Shown piece after piece: positions 51,709 through 59,348 of a stretch of DNA of 64,000 bases (the stretch's first letter is position 1; every line of letters begins with the position of its first letter). The notes below the pieces were generated by a model, which saw only the letters and a list, made by a program, of their open reading frames with translations, did no database searches and had not been told where the DNA came from. A program made the translations under genes and the position numbers. Origin of the DNA: Alloyangia pacifica (lineage in GTDB: Bacteria > Pseudomonadota > Alphaproteobacteria > Rhodobacterales > Rhodobacteraceae). Location: NCBI RefSeq assembly GCF_020524285.1, contig NZ_JAIVKX010000008.1, positions 62,001-126,000 on the forward strand. The letters run 5' to 3'.

Positions 51709-52836
51709 TCAGTCCTGTCTCTCGATTTCCACGACCCTGCGCACGCCGTAGCCGTTGAAGCCCGTCACCAGCGCCCGGGAATAGGCGCCCATGCCCTCGA
51801 ACAGCAGGTAGTCGCCTTCCGCCAGGTCACATGGCAGCGGCAGAAGTTCGGGCAGCCGGTCGATGCTGTCGCAGGTCGGGCCGAAGACCACGCGGCGGGT
51901 TCGCTCGCCGCTCAGCGAGGCACCGCTGCGGCTGACCGCGCGCACCCGCTCCATCGGCGCGATGTCGCGCCATTCGGCGAGCCCGCCGTAGACGCCGTCA
52001 TTGAGAAAGACCGCCTCGTCGTGCACACCCTTCACCCGCGCCGCCAGCGTCAGCGCTTCCGCGGCCAGCGCGCGCCCCGGCTCGCAGACCAGTTGCGGCG
52101 GGCTGTCGAAGGCGCCCTGGGCCGCCTCGCGGATGGTGTCGAAGATCGCCTGCAGGTCGGGCCGGTCCGCATCGCGGTGCGCGGGGAAGCCGCCACCGAC
52201 GTTGAGCCGGTGCAGCGTGACCCCGGCCGAGCGGGCCACCGCCGCCGCCTCATTGATATAGCGCGCCCAGGGCGCGGGGCTGGTGCATTGCGTGCCCGGG
52301 TGAAAGGTGATCGAGGGGGTGAAGCCCAGCTCCGCCACCCACCGCAGCAACGGCGTCGCCTGCTCGGGCGTCGCGCCGAACTTGGCCCCGAAGTCATAGG
52401 CAGCCCCCGCAACCGGCAGCTTGAGCCGCACGGCGATCTCGGTGCCGCGCGGCAGGCCGGCCAGCTTTTCCAGCTCCGCCATCCGGTCCACCGACCAGGA
52501 CAGGCACCCGGCCTCCAGCCCCGCCGCGACCTCCGCCGCCGAGCGCACCGGGTTGTGATAATGCAGCACCGCCCCCGGCGCCTCGGCCCGGACCAGCGCC
52601 ATCTCGGCGGGCGAGGCCACGTCAAAGGCGGTGACACCGGCAGCGTGCAGGGTGCGGATCATCTCGGGCGCCGGGTTGGCCTTGACCGCGTAGGTCACGA
52701 GGCCGGGAAAGCCGGTCAGGAATTCGCGGGCCACCGCCTCCAGCCGCGCCGGATGAAAGAAGAACACCGGCTCGTCGGGCGCATTGGCCGCGAGCCAGGC
52801 TTCCGGCGTCGGGGAAAGGGTGGGATCGATCCGCAT
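51709..52836 (-). CDS. Ornithine/lysine decarboxylase, fold III PLP enzyme
   Basis: A 375-residue alanine-racemase-fold decarboxylase. TYAVKANPAPEMI holds the PLP lysine near residue 48, LNVGGGFPAHRD binds the phosphate, CEPGRALAAEA and FGPTCDSIDRL (active-site Cys of the partner subunit) are typical of ornithine, lysine or diamine decarboxylases of group IV. It makes putrescine or cadaverine. AGGAGG precedes the ATG. Divergent from an Lrp-type regulator. Confidence 0.9.
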   Translation of the reverse strand: MRIDPTLSPTPEAWLAANAPDEPVFFFHPARLEAVAREFLTGFPGLVTYAVKANPAPEMIRTLHAAGVTAFDVASPAEMALVRAEAPGAVLHYHNPVRSAAEVAAGLEAGCLSWSVDRMAELEKLAGLPRGTEIAVRLKLPVAGAAYDFGAKFGATPEQATPLLRWVAELGFTPSITFHPGTQCTSPAPWARYINEAAAVARSAGVTLHRLNVGGGFPAHRDADRPDLQAIFDTIREAAQGAFDSPPQLVCEPGRALAAEALTLAARVKGVHDEAVFLNDGVYGGLAEWRDIAPMERVRAVSRSGASLSGERTRRVVFGPTCDSIDRLPELLPLPCDLAEGDYLLFEGMGAYSRALVTGFNGYGVRRVVEIERQD

Positions 52837-52912
52837 GGGCACTGCCTCCTCTCGCGTTTTCTTTTCAGCATGGCGCAGAAAACGCTCGGATCCGCGTGGC
52901 AGATGGCACAGA

Positions 52913-53383
52913 ATGCAGCACATGATGCGACAGATCGACGACAAAGCCATTCAGATCGACGAAACCGACCGACAGCTCATCGCGCTGCTCGAGGCGGATG
53001 CGCGGCTGCCGGTGGCCGATCTTGCCCGCAAGCTGGGGCTGGCACGGACCACAGTGCAGGCGCGCATCGACCGGCTGCTGGCGCGGGGCATCATCGCCGG
53101 CTTCACCCTGCGCCGCGGCGCCGCGCTGAAGGCGCCGATCCGGGCCACCGTGCTCGTGTGCATCGAGCCGCGCAGCCAGCCCGAAGTGCTCGCCCGCCTG
53201 CGCCAGATGCCTGCGGTCGAGGCGGCGCATACCACTTCGGGCCGGGTCGATCTGCTGGTGCAGGTCAGCGCCCGCAGCACCGAGGAGCTCGACGCCACGC
53301 TCGACAAGATCGCCGAGGCGCGCGGGGTGCGGAGCTCGGAGAGCCTGATCCACCTGAGCACGAAGCTGAACCGGGCGGGGTAG
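52913..53383 (+). CDS. Lrp/AsnC family transcriptional regulator
   Basis: A roughly 156-residue regulator: N-terminal winged helix-turn-helix (TDRQLIALLEADARLPVADLARKLGLARTTVQARIDRL) and C-terminal RAM ligand domain (VLVCIEPRSQPEVLARLRQ; TSGRVDLLVQVSARSTEELD). The divergent position next to the decarboxylase suggests control of that gene by an amino acid. Start is uncertain among ATGs at 52913, 52922 and 52925. Confidence 0.9.
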   Translation: MQHMMRQIDDKAIQIDETDRQLIALLEADARLPVADLARKLGLARTTVQARIDRLLARGIIAGFTLRRGAALKAPIRATVLVCIEPRSQPEVLARLRQMPAVEAAHTTSGRVDLLVQVSARSTEELDATLDKIAEARGVRSSESLIHLSTKLNRAG

Positions 53384-53565
53384 AGGCGGCTACCCGTCCG
53401 GACTCAGGGCGAAGCCGCCGAACAAGCGCCTGCCCGTCCCGCCGGGCTGGCGCTTCGGACACACAGCACGAGGCTCGAAGAAAGGTCGGGCTTGGCTGGT
53501 ACAAGGCGCAAAACCGCGGCGCCACCCCACGGGCAAGCGCTCGCCCGGCGCCCGTGTCTCTGGCT

Positions 53566-55755
53566 TCAGAAAAAGCTCTGCGGGTCGATGTCGATGGCCA
53601 TGCGCAGCTCTCCCTTCAGGCGGAACTGCCCGGCCCATTCCGCCAAGGCCGCCTGCAGCGCCACGCCCTTCGGTGCCTTGACCAGCAGTCGCACGCGGTG
53701 CCGCCCGCGCACCCGGGCGATCGGCGCTGGCGCCGGCCCGTAGACCTGCGCGCCGATGCGCCGCAACGGCCCGTCCTGCCGCGCCATCGCGGCGCCCAGA
53801 TCAAAGACCTCCTGCACCTCGGTCGACGACAGGATCACCCCGGCCAGACGCCCGTAGGGCGGCATCCCGGCGGCGCGGCGCTCGTCGGCCTCGGCCTTCC
53901 AGAACCCCTCCTCGTCGCCGGAGAGGATCGCCCGGATCACCGGGTGCTCGGGCTGGAAGGTCTGCAGCAGCGCCGTGCCCGGCTTCTCGGCCCGGCCCGC
54001 GCGCCCCGCCACCTGCCGCATCAACTGGAACGTACGCTCGGCGGCGCGCAGGTCCGAACCCTGCAGGCCGAGGTCGGCGTCGATCACCCCGACCAGCGTG
54101 AGATTGGGAAAGTTGTGCCCCTTGGCCACGAGCTGCGTGCCGATGACGATGTCGGCCCCGCCCATGGCGATCTTCTCGATCTCCGCCTTGAGCTGCCGCG
54201 CCGAGCCGAAGAGGTCGGACGAGAGCACCGCCAGCCGCGCCTCGGGGAAGACCTCCGCCGCCTCCTCGGCCAGCCGCTCGACCCCCGGTCCCACCGCCGC
54301 AAGCTTGCCCTCGACCTCGCAGGAGGGACATTTCTCCGGCTTCGGCGTGCTCTCGCCGCACTGGTGGCAGATCAGCCGCTGCTGGAAGCGGTGCTCGACC
54401 ATGCGCGCATCGCAATGCGGGCAGGCGATCTGGTGGCCGCAGGCGCGGCAGATGGTGACCGGCGCATAGCCGCGCCGGTTGAGAAACAGCATTGCCTGCT
54501 CCCCCTTCTCGATCCGCCGCTTCACCGCCGCCTGCAGCGACGGCGAGATCCAGCGGCTGCCCGGCAGATCCTCGCCGCGCATGTCGAGCGCGCGCATCTC
54601 GGGCATCACCGCCGGGCCGAAGCGCGAGACGAGATCGAGCCGCTCATACTTGCCCGCATCGGCATTGGCCCAGCTCTCCAGCGAGGGCGTCGCCGAGGCC
54701 AGAACCACCCGCCCCGCACAGATCGAGGCGCGCAGCACCGCCATGTCGCGGGCGTTGTAGAGCACGCCCTCCTCCTGCTTGTAGGAGGTGTCGTGCTCCT
54801 CATCGACCACGGTGAGGCCCAGGTCGCGGAACGGCAGGAAGAGCGCCGAGCGCGCCCCCACCACCAGCTGCGCGCCGCCCTCGGCCACCTGCCGCCAGAC
54901 CCGCCGCCGCTCGGTGACAGTGACGCCCGAGTGCCACTCGGCGGGCTTTGCCCCGAAGCGCGCCTCGACGCGGGTCAGGAACTCCGAGGTCAGCGCGATC
55001 TCGGGCAGCAGCACCAGCGCCTGCCGCCCCTTGCGCAGCGCCTCGGCCACCGCCTCGAGGTAGACCTCGGTCTTGCCCGAGCCGGTCACGCCCTTCAGCA
55101 GAACCGTGCCGTATTTGCCGGAGCGCACGCCCGCGCGCAGCACCTCGGCGGCGGCGGCCTGGTCCTCGGTCAGCGTCTTGCCGCCGTGATCCGGGTCGAG
55201 CCGCAGGAAGGGTGTGTCGCGCGGCGCCTCCTCCTCGCGCACCGCCCCCATCTTGGCCAGCCCCTTGACCACCGAGGAGGTCACCCCGGCGGCATCGGCC
55301 AGCTCCTTGAGGGTCAGCGACAGACCGCCCATCTCGTCGAGCACCTCCAGGACGCGGCGGCGGGCATCGGTCATCCGGTCGGGCGCGCTGTCGCCCTTGC
55401 GGTAGATCTTGCGCATCGCCGGCCCGTCGCCCAGCCCCGGCGCGCGGGTGGCAAGGCGCAGCATGGCGGTGCGCGGCGTCAGCGTGTAATCGGCGGAGCG
55501 CTCGAGGAACTCGCGCAGCTCAGCGCGCATGGGCGGCGCCTCGAGCACCCGGAAGGCCGCGCGGACCTTGGCCGGATCGAAGCCGCCCTGCCCCGGCCCC
55601 CAGACCACGCCCAGCACCTTGCGCGGCCCCAGCGGCACCTCGACATAGGCGCCCTGCGCGCAGCCGCCCGCCGGCGCCTTGTAGTCCAGCAGCCGGTCGA
55701 GCGGCTGCGTGGTCAGCACCGAGATCAGCGTGCCTTCGTCGTAGTGGTCGTCCAT
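53566..55755 (-). CDS. priA: Primosomal protein N' (replication restart helicase PriA)
   Basis: A 729-residue helicase. The N-terminal 3'-DNA-binding domain (VLTTQPLDRLLDYKAP) precedes Walker A GVTGSGKTEVYLEAV, DEEHDTSYKQEE, the zinc-binding insertion CRACGHQIACPHC...CHQCGES...CPSC with eight cysteines, and GRAGRAEKPGTALLQTF. It reloads DnaB at stalled forks. The ATG at 55755 is used; an upstream TTG gives ten extra residues without conservation. Confidence 0.95.
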   Translation of the reverse strand: MDDHYDEGTLISVLTTQPLDRLLDYKAPAGGCAQGAYVEVPLGPRKVLGVVWGPGQGGFDPAKVRAAFRVLEAPPMRAELREFLERSADYTLTPRTAMLRLATRAPGLGDGPAMRKIYRKGDSAPDRMTDARRRVLEVLDEMGGLSLTLKELADAAGVTSSVVKGLAKMGAVREEEAPRDTPFLRLDPDHGGKTLTEDQAAAAEVLRAGVRSGKYGTVLLKGVTGSGKTEVYLEAVAEALRKGRQALVLLPEIALTSEFLTRVEARFGAKPAEWHSGVTVTERRRVWRQVAEGGAQLVVGARSALFLPFRDLGLTVVDEEHDTSYKQEEGVLYNARDMAVLRASICAGRVVLASATPSLESWANADAGKYERLDLVSRFGPAVMPEMRALDMRGEDLPGSRWISPSLQAAVKRRIEKGEQAMLFLNRRGYAPVTICRACGHQIACPHCDARMVEHRFQQRLICHQCGESTPKPEKCPSCEVEGKLAAVGPGVERLAEEAAEVFPEARLAVLSSDLFGSARQLKAEIEKIAMGGADIVIGTQLVAKGHNFPNLTLVGVIDADLGLQGSDLRAAERTFQLMRQVAGRAGRAEKPGTALLQTFQPEHPVIRAILSGDEEGFWKAEADERRAAGMPPYGRLAGVILSSTEVQEVFDLGAAMARQDGPLRRIGAQVYGPAPAPIARVRGRHRVRLLVKAPKGVALQAALAEWAGQFRLKGELRMAIDIDPQSFF

Positions 55756-55862
55756 TGAGGGCAGGTCCGTTAGCGCTATTTCCAAGGGGGTTCCCGCCCC
55801 TCACTCCTTGAGGTAAGACAGGCGCGACCGAATGCCAAGCCAAGCCTGGAGGGCTGACCCAG

Positions 55863-56516
55863 ATGAAATTTTTTGTCGACACCGCCGACGTCGATGCCAT
55901 CCGCGAGCTTCACGAGCTCGGCATGGTGGATGGCGTCACCACCAACCCCTCGCTGATCGCCAAGTCCGGCCGCGACATCCTCGAAGTGACCAAGGAAATC
56001 TGCGAGCTGGTCCCCGGCCCGGTCTCGGCCGAAGTGGTCGCGCTCGAGGCGGACGCGATGATCGAGGAAGGCCGCAAGCTGGCCAAGATCGCGCCGAACA
56101 TCGCCGTGAAAGTGCCGCTGACCTGGGATGGCCTGAAGGCCTGCAAGGTGCTCTCGGAAGAGGGCAACATGGTCAACGTGACCCTGTGCTTCTCGGCCAA
56201 CCAGGCGCTGCTCGCCGCCAAGGCCGGCGCGACCTTCATCTCGCCGTTCATCGGCCGCCTCGACGACCTGAACCTCGACGGGCTGCAGCTGATCGCCGAC
56301 ATCCGCGCGATCTACGACAACTTCGGCTATGAGACGCAGGTGCTGGCGGCCTCGATCCGCACCGCCAACCACATGTCCGAATGCGCCAAGATCGGCGCCG
56401 ACGTCTGCACCGCGCCGCCCGCGGTGATCAAGGCGATGGCCAACCACGTGCTGACCGACAAGGGCCTCGCCGCCTTCGTCGCCGACGCCGAGAAGGCCGG
56501 CATCAAGATCGTCTGA
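55863..56516 (+). CDS. fsa: Fructose-6-phosphate aldolase (transaldolase family)
   Basis: A 217-residue short transaldolase-like TIM barrel. [31 protein letters not shown] and [15 protein letters not shown] with the Schiff-base Lys near residue 86 define the TalC/FSA subfamily; it is too short for TalA/B. It interconverts fructose-6-phosphate with dihydroxyacetone and glyceraldehyde-3-phosphate or works as transaldolase. Divergent from priA, with a strong terminator. Confidence 0.93.
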   Translation: MKFFVDTADVDAIRELHELGMVDGVTTNPSLIAKSGRDILEVTKEICELVPGPVSAEVVALEADAMIEEGRKLAKIAPNIAVKVPLTWDGLKACKVLSEEGNMVNVTLCFSANQALLAAKAGATFISPFIGRLDDLNLDGLQLIADIRAIYDNFGYETQVLAASIRTANHMSECAKIGADVCTAPPAVIKAMANHVLTDKGLAAFVADAEKAGIKIV

Positions 56517-56543
56517 TCGCGCCCTCCCATCCGGGATATCGAA

Positions 56544-56576
56544 GGTCCGCCCCTGCTCGGGGCGGGCCTTTTCTTT
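56544..56576 (+). terminator. Intrinsic terminator of fsa
   Basis: GGTCCGCCCC, TGCTC, GGGGCGGGCC, then TTTTCTTT, 28 nt past the fsa stop. Confidence 0.92.
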
Positions 56577-56678
56577 CGCCTATCCGCAGCCTTTTCCGAA
56601 AGACTTTTCCGTAAGCCTTTGCATAGCCCACGGGCCCATGCCGCCCCGGCCGTGCGCCCCGCCGCAATGTTCCGGCAT

Positions 56679-56899
56679 GCGTATTTCTAAAGAGAAGAAG
56701 CAGGGGACCGCGCGGGTCCACCCCGCGATCCGGCGGCCCCGGAACGCAACAAGGCCGCGGGACCGCGAGGTTTCTCCTATTGCGGTCGTCGGCTCGCCAG
56801 CCTGTACCGCACGGAAAAATCTATGCGATCAGGGTTAACGGTAGATTACGCTCAAATCCCTGTGCAGCGCCTGCCGCTTCTTCTCTTTTCAAATACGCG
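56679..56899. repeat. Dispersed intergenic repeat, copy 7 (widely spaced inverted halves)
   Basis: GCGTATTTCTAAAGAGAAGA plus AG at 56679-56700 and its inverted counterpart GCTTCTTCTCTTTTCAAAT plus ACGCG at 56876-56899 enclose 175 bp that hold no credible gene, only a GGTTAACGGTAGATTACGCTC stretch. The whole 350-nt gap between fsa and the kinase-like gene contains nothing else recognised. Confidence 0.65.
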
Positions 56900-56926
56900 A
56901 ATCCGGCGGCGGAGCCAGGGCCGCCC

Positions 56927-57778
56927 TCAGAGGTTGGGCTCGCCCTGCAGGCCCAGCAGCTTGCGGAAGCCGGTCCAGTAGCCCGGCAGCCGCGGCGGCT
57001 GCGAGAGCCCTTCAAGCGCCTCCTCGGCGAAGCGCGGCATGGCGCGCGGGGCGAACTCGCGGCCCCAGTCGAGATAGGCGCTGGCGTGCTCGGGCCGCAG
57101 GCGGCAGGCCGAACCGACGAGGCCGACCAGCGTCTCGGGGGCCGAGTACCACTCGTCCTGGATGCCGGTGACCTTGGACTTCAGCAGCGGGCCGACCCAG
57201 CGCATCAGGCGCTTTTCGGAGAACTGCAGCAGCAGCTCGCCCATCTCGTCGCGGCTGTAGCCGATCAGCGGCGGGAAGGTGTCGTAGAAGATCGCCTGCC
57301 CGTCCACCACCGCGAAGTTGCGGATCGAGGGATGAAAGCCGACGCGGCCGTCGATCTGGTCGGCGTTGTTCCAGAACTGCGCGATCACCTGCCCGGCGCT
57401 TTCCATCATCGCCAGCGTCGAGGCCAGATCCTCGCGCTGCATGCGCGGGCGCATCAGCGAGGCCTCGGGCAGCGCCTCCTGCAGGATCACCGGCACCCGG
57501 CCCTGCTCGGTCAGCATCAGCAGGAACTCGGTCTGCGGCAGCGGCACGCCGGTCTGCTCCAGCGCCGCGACATAGGCGTCATGCGCCCGCGCCAGCCGCT
57601 CCAGCGCGGCGCCGTCGGGCAGGCCGCGGTAGACCTTCACCACCTTGTCGGCAAACGGGCCGTCGGCCGGGCGGAAGGGCGCGCAGAAATACCCCAGGCG
57701 CGAGATCGGCTGGCCCTGCCCCTGCTGGTGGCGGCGGATGGTCTCGGCGAGCGCGGCGTGATCGGTCATCTGGGTCAT
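56927..57778 (-). CDS. Kinase-like hypothetical protein (possibly DUF6206)
   Basis: About 283 residues without a confident family. FADKVVKVYRGLPDGAALERLARAHDAYVAALEQTGVPLPQTEFL resembles the N-lobe and hinge of aminoglycoside-phosphotransferase-like kinases, and VGFHPSIRNFAVVDGQAIFYDTFPP the position of the catalytic and metal loops, but the canonical HGDxxxxN is replaced. I associate it with DUF6206 from memory. Starts at 57778 or 57769; AGGAG spacing (2 versus 11 nt) does not decide. Located 20 nt after parA on the same strand. Confidence 0.65.
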   Translation of the reverse strand: MTQMTDHAALAETIRRHQQGQGQPISRLGYFCAPFRPADGPFADKVVKVYRGLPDGAALERLARAHDAYVAALEQTGVPLPQTEFLLMLTEQGRVPVILQEALPEASLMRPRMQREDLASTLAMMESAGQVIAQFWNNADQIDGRVGFHPSIRNFAVVDGQAIFYDTFPPLIGYSRDEMGELLLQFSEKRLMRWVGPLLKSKVTGIQDEWYSAPETLVGLVGSACRLRPEHASAYLDWGREFAPRAMPRFAEEALEGLSQPPRLPGYWTGFRKLLGLQGEPNL

Positions 57779-57798
57779 GTCTCCTGTTGCCGCCCGCT

Positions 57799-58440
57799 TT
57801 ACCCGTTTGCCAGCGCCTCCGCCACCTCTGCCGTCAGCGCGGCGATCTCGGCGCGGGCCGGGGTCTTGCGGCCCTCGGCGGCGCTCTGGCCGCGTCCGAA
57901 GGCCTCGGCGTAGCCGACCCGGTTGGCCAGCTGCGCGGCGGCGATCGGCACCTCCATCGCCTGCACCGCCTCGGCGATCTCTCCCGAGAGCCGCGTGCCG
58001 GGCCGGGTGCGGTTGAGCACCACCAGCGCCGCGCGATTCTCCCGCCGCGCAAGATCGAGCACGCCCTCGGTGGCCCAGAGGTCGAGGTGGCTCATCGAGA
58101 CCGGCACCACCACCAGGTCGGCGGCGCGCAGCGCCGGGCGCAGGTCGCTGTCGGCCTTGGGCGGTGTGTCGACAATCACCACGTCATGGCTCGCCGCCAG
58201 CTTGCGGCACTCGTAGGTCACGCCCCAGGCCGAGGAAGTGGCAAACTCCAGCGCGCCCACGGCGCCCGGCGCCAGCTCGAGCCGGGTCATGAACCAGCGC
58301 CCGAGGCTGCCCTGCGGGTCGATGTCGACCAGCGCCACGGACTTGCCCTGCGCAAGAAACCCGATGGCGAGATTGGCCGAGAGCGTGGTCTTGCCCGAGC
58401 CGCCCTTCTGCTGCGCAACGGTGATCACCGATCCGGTCAT
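57799..58440 (-). CDS. parA: Orphan ParA/MinD-type ATPase
   Basis: A 213-residue P-loop ATPase: deviant Walker A VAQQKGGSGKTTLSANLA (residues 8-25), ALVDIDPQGSLGRW (Walker A') and DVVIVDTPPKADSDLR (Walker B). It has no N-terminal HTH, so it is the small Ib/PpfA-like type that positions cargo on the nucleoid or membrane. No parB or parS partner is visible; the downstream kinase-like gene is the only candidate partner. Confidence 0.87.
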   Translation of the reverse strand: MTGSVITVAQQKGGSGKTTLSANLAIGFLAQGKSVALVDIDPQGSLGRWFMTRLELAPGAVGALEFATSSAWGVTYECRKLAASHDVVIVDTPPKADSDLRPALRAADLVVVPVSMSHLDLWATEGVLDLARRENRAALVVLNRTRPGTRLSGEIAEAVQAMEVPIAAAQLANRVGYAEAFGRGQSAAEGRKTPARAEIAALTAEVAEALANG

Positions 58441-58624
58441 GACGCCCCCTCTGCTGTCTGACAGGCCCCTGCCGGGGCTTTTCGCAGCTGCAGCATATCC
58501 GAACGCCGCACCCCGTCCAGTGGCCAGATGACCTGACGCCCACCGGCCACGCACGAAGGCACCGCGGGGCGATTCACTCGGTCTTAAGCCGGGCCCGGCA
58601 TGCTTCCGACCCAGGAGGCTCCCG

Positions 58625-59293
58625 ATGCGGCACCTGCCCTTGCTCGCGCTGACCTGCACCCTGCTTGGCTCCGGTCCCGGGACGCTCTGCGCCGGGGCGT
58701 GGCTGCAGCCCGAGGGACAGGGCTTTGCCAGCACAACCACGCGACTCGGCTGGGCGCAGCAGGAACCGGTGCAGAACTTTCCGAGCCCTGAGATGCGCTA
58801 CGACACGCTGTATCTTGAATACGGGCTGCACCGCCGGCTGACGTTCGGCACCGATCTCGGCCGGTCGATCTCGGGCGGCGGAAAGGCGGTCGCCTTCCTG
58901 CGTGTCCCGCTGCGCGGCAAGGGGCCGATGCGCGTCGCCGCCGAGCTGGCGTTGGGCCGGATCGAGGGGGTGGCCACGCTGCGGCCCGGTCTGTCGGTCG
59001 GCCTCGGGCTGGAGAACGGCTGGCTCAACGCGGACCTGCTGGCCGAGATGCGCGGCGCCGAGGGCACGGACTACAAGCTCGATCTCACCTATGGGCTCCG
59101 GCTGCCGCGCAAGCTGCGGCTGATCCTGCAGGTCCAGAGCGGCGTGCAGCAGGGCGATGTGCCCTTCGCCCGCTTCGCCCCCTCGGTGGTGGTGCCGCTG
59201 CGCAGGCGCCTGCAGGCCGAGATCGGCGGCAGCTGGGGCCTGACGGGCGACAAGAGCGCGGGCCTGCTCCTTGGCCTCTGGACCGAGTTCTGA
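58625..59293 (+). CDS. Secreted or outer-membrane beta-barrel-like hypothetical protein
   Basis: Not recognised as a named family. The 222-residue product has a signal peptide (LPLLALTCTLLGSGPGTLCA) and then alternating hydrophobic/charged strands rich in Gly, Leu and Arg (YDTLYLEYGLHRRLTFGTDLG; MRVAAELALGRIEGVATL; LSVGLGLENGWLNADLLAEM), ending in a C-terminal aromatic residue (WTEF), as in outer-membrane barrels with about 10-12 strands. Monocistronic; divergent from parA. Confidence 0.7.
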   Translation: MRHLPLLALTCTLLGSGPGTLCAGAWLQPEGQGFASTTTRLGWAQQEPVQNFPSPEMRYDTLYLEYGLHRRLTFGTDLGRSISGGGKAVAFLRVPLRGKGPMRVAAELALGRIEGVATLRPGLSVGLGLENGWLNADLLAEMRGAEGTDYKLDLTYGLRLPRKLRLILQVQSGVQQGDVPFARFAPSVVVPLRRRLQAEIGGSWGLTGDKSAGLLLGLWTEF

Positions 59294-59348
59294 ATGGCGG
59301 AAGGCCGGCGCCTTGCGGCACCGGCCCTCGCCCCGTGACAAAGGCAGA

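Noticed and set aside
51703-55758. Very long open frame on the + strand
   Set aside because: It is antisense to the decarboxylase and priA genes, which have clear motifs; the composition (His/Arg/Gly-rich, no domains) is that of a high-GC shadow frame. The same applies to 49261-51669 (+) and 4726-6948 (-).
56638-56838. Small basic open frame between fsa and the kinase-like gene
   Set aside because: It begins inside GC-rich sequence, crosses a repeat half-element and has no ribosome-binding site.
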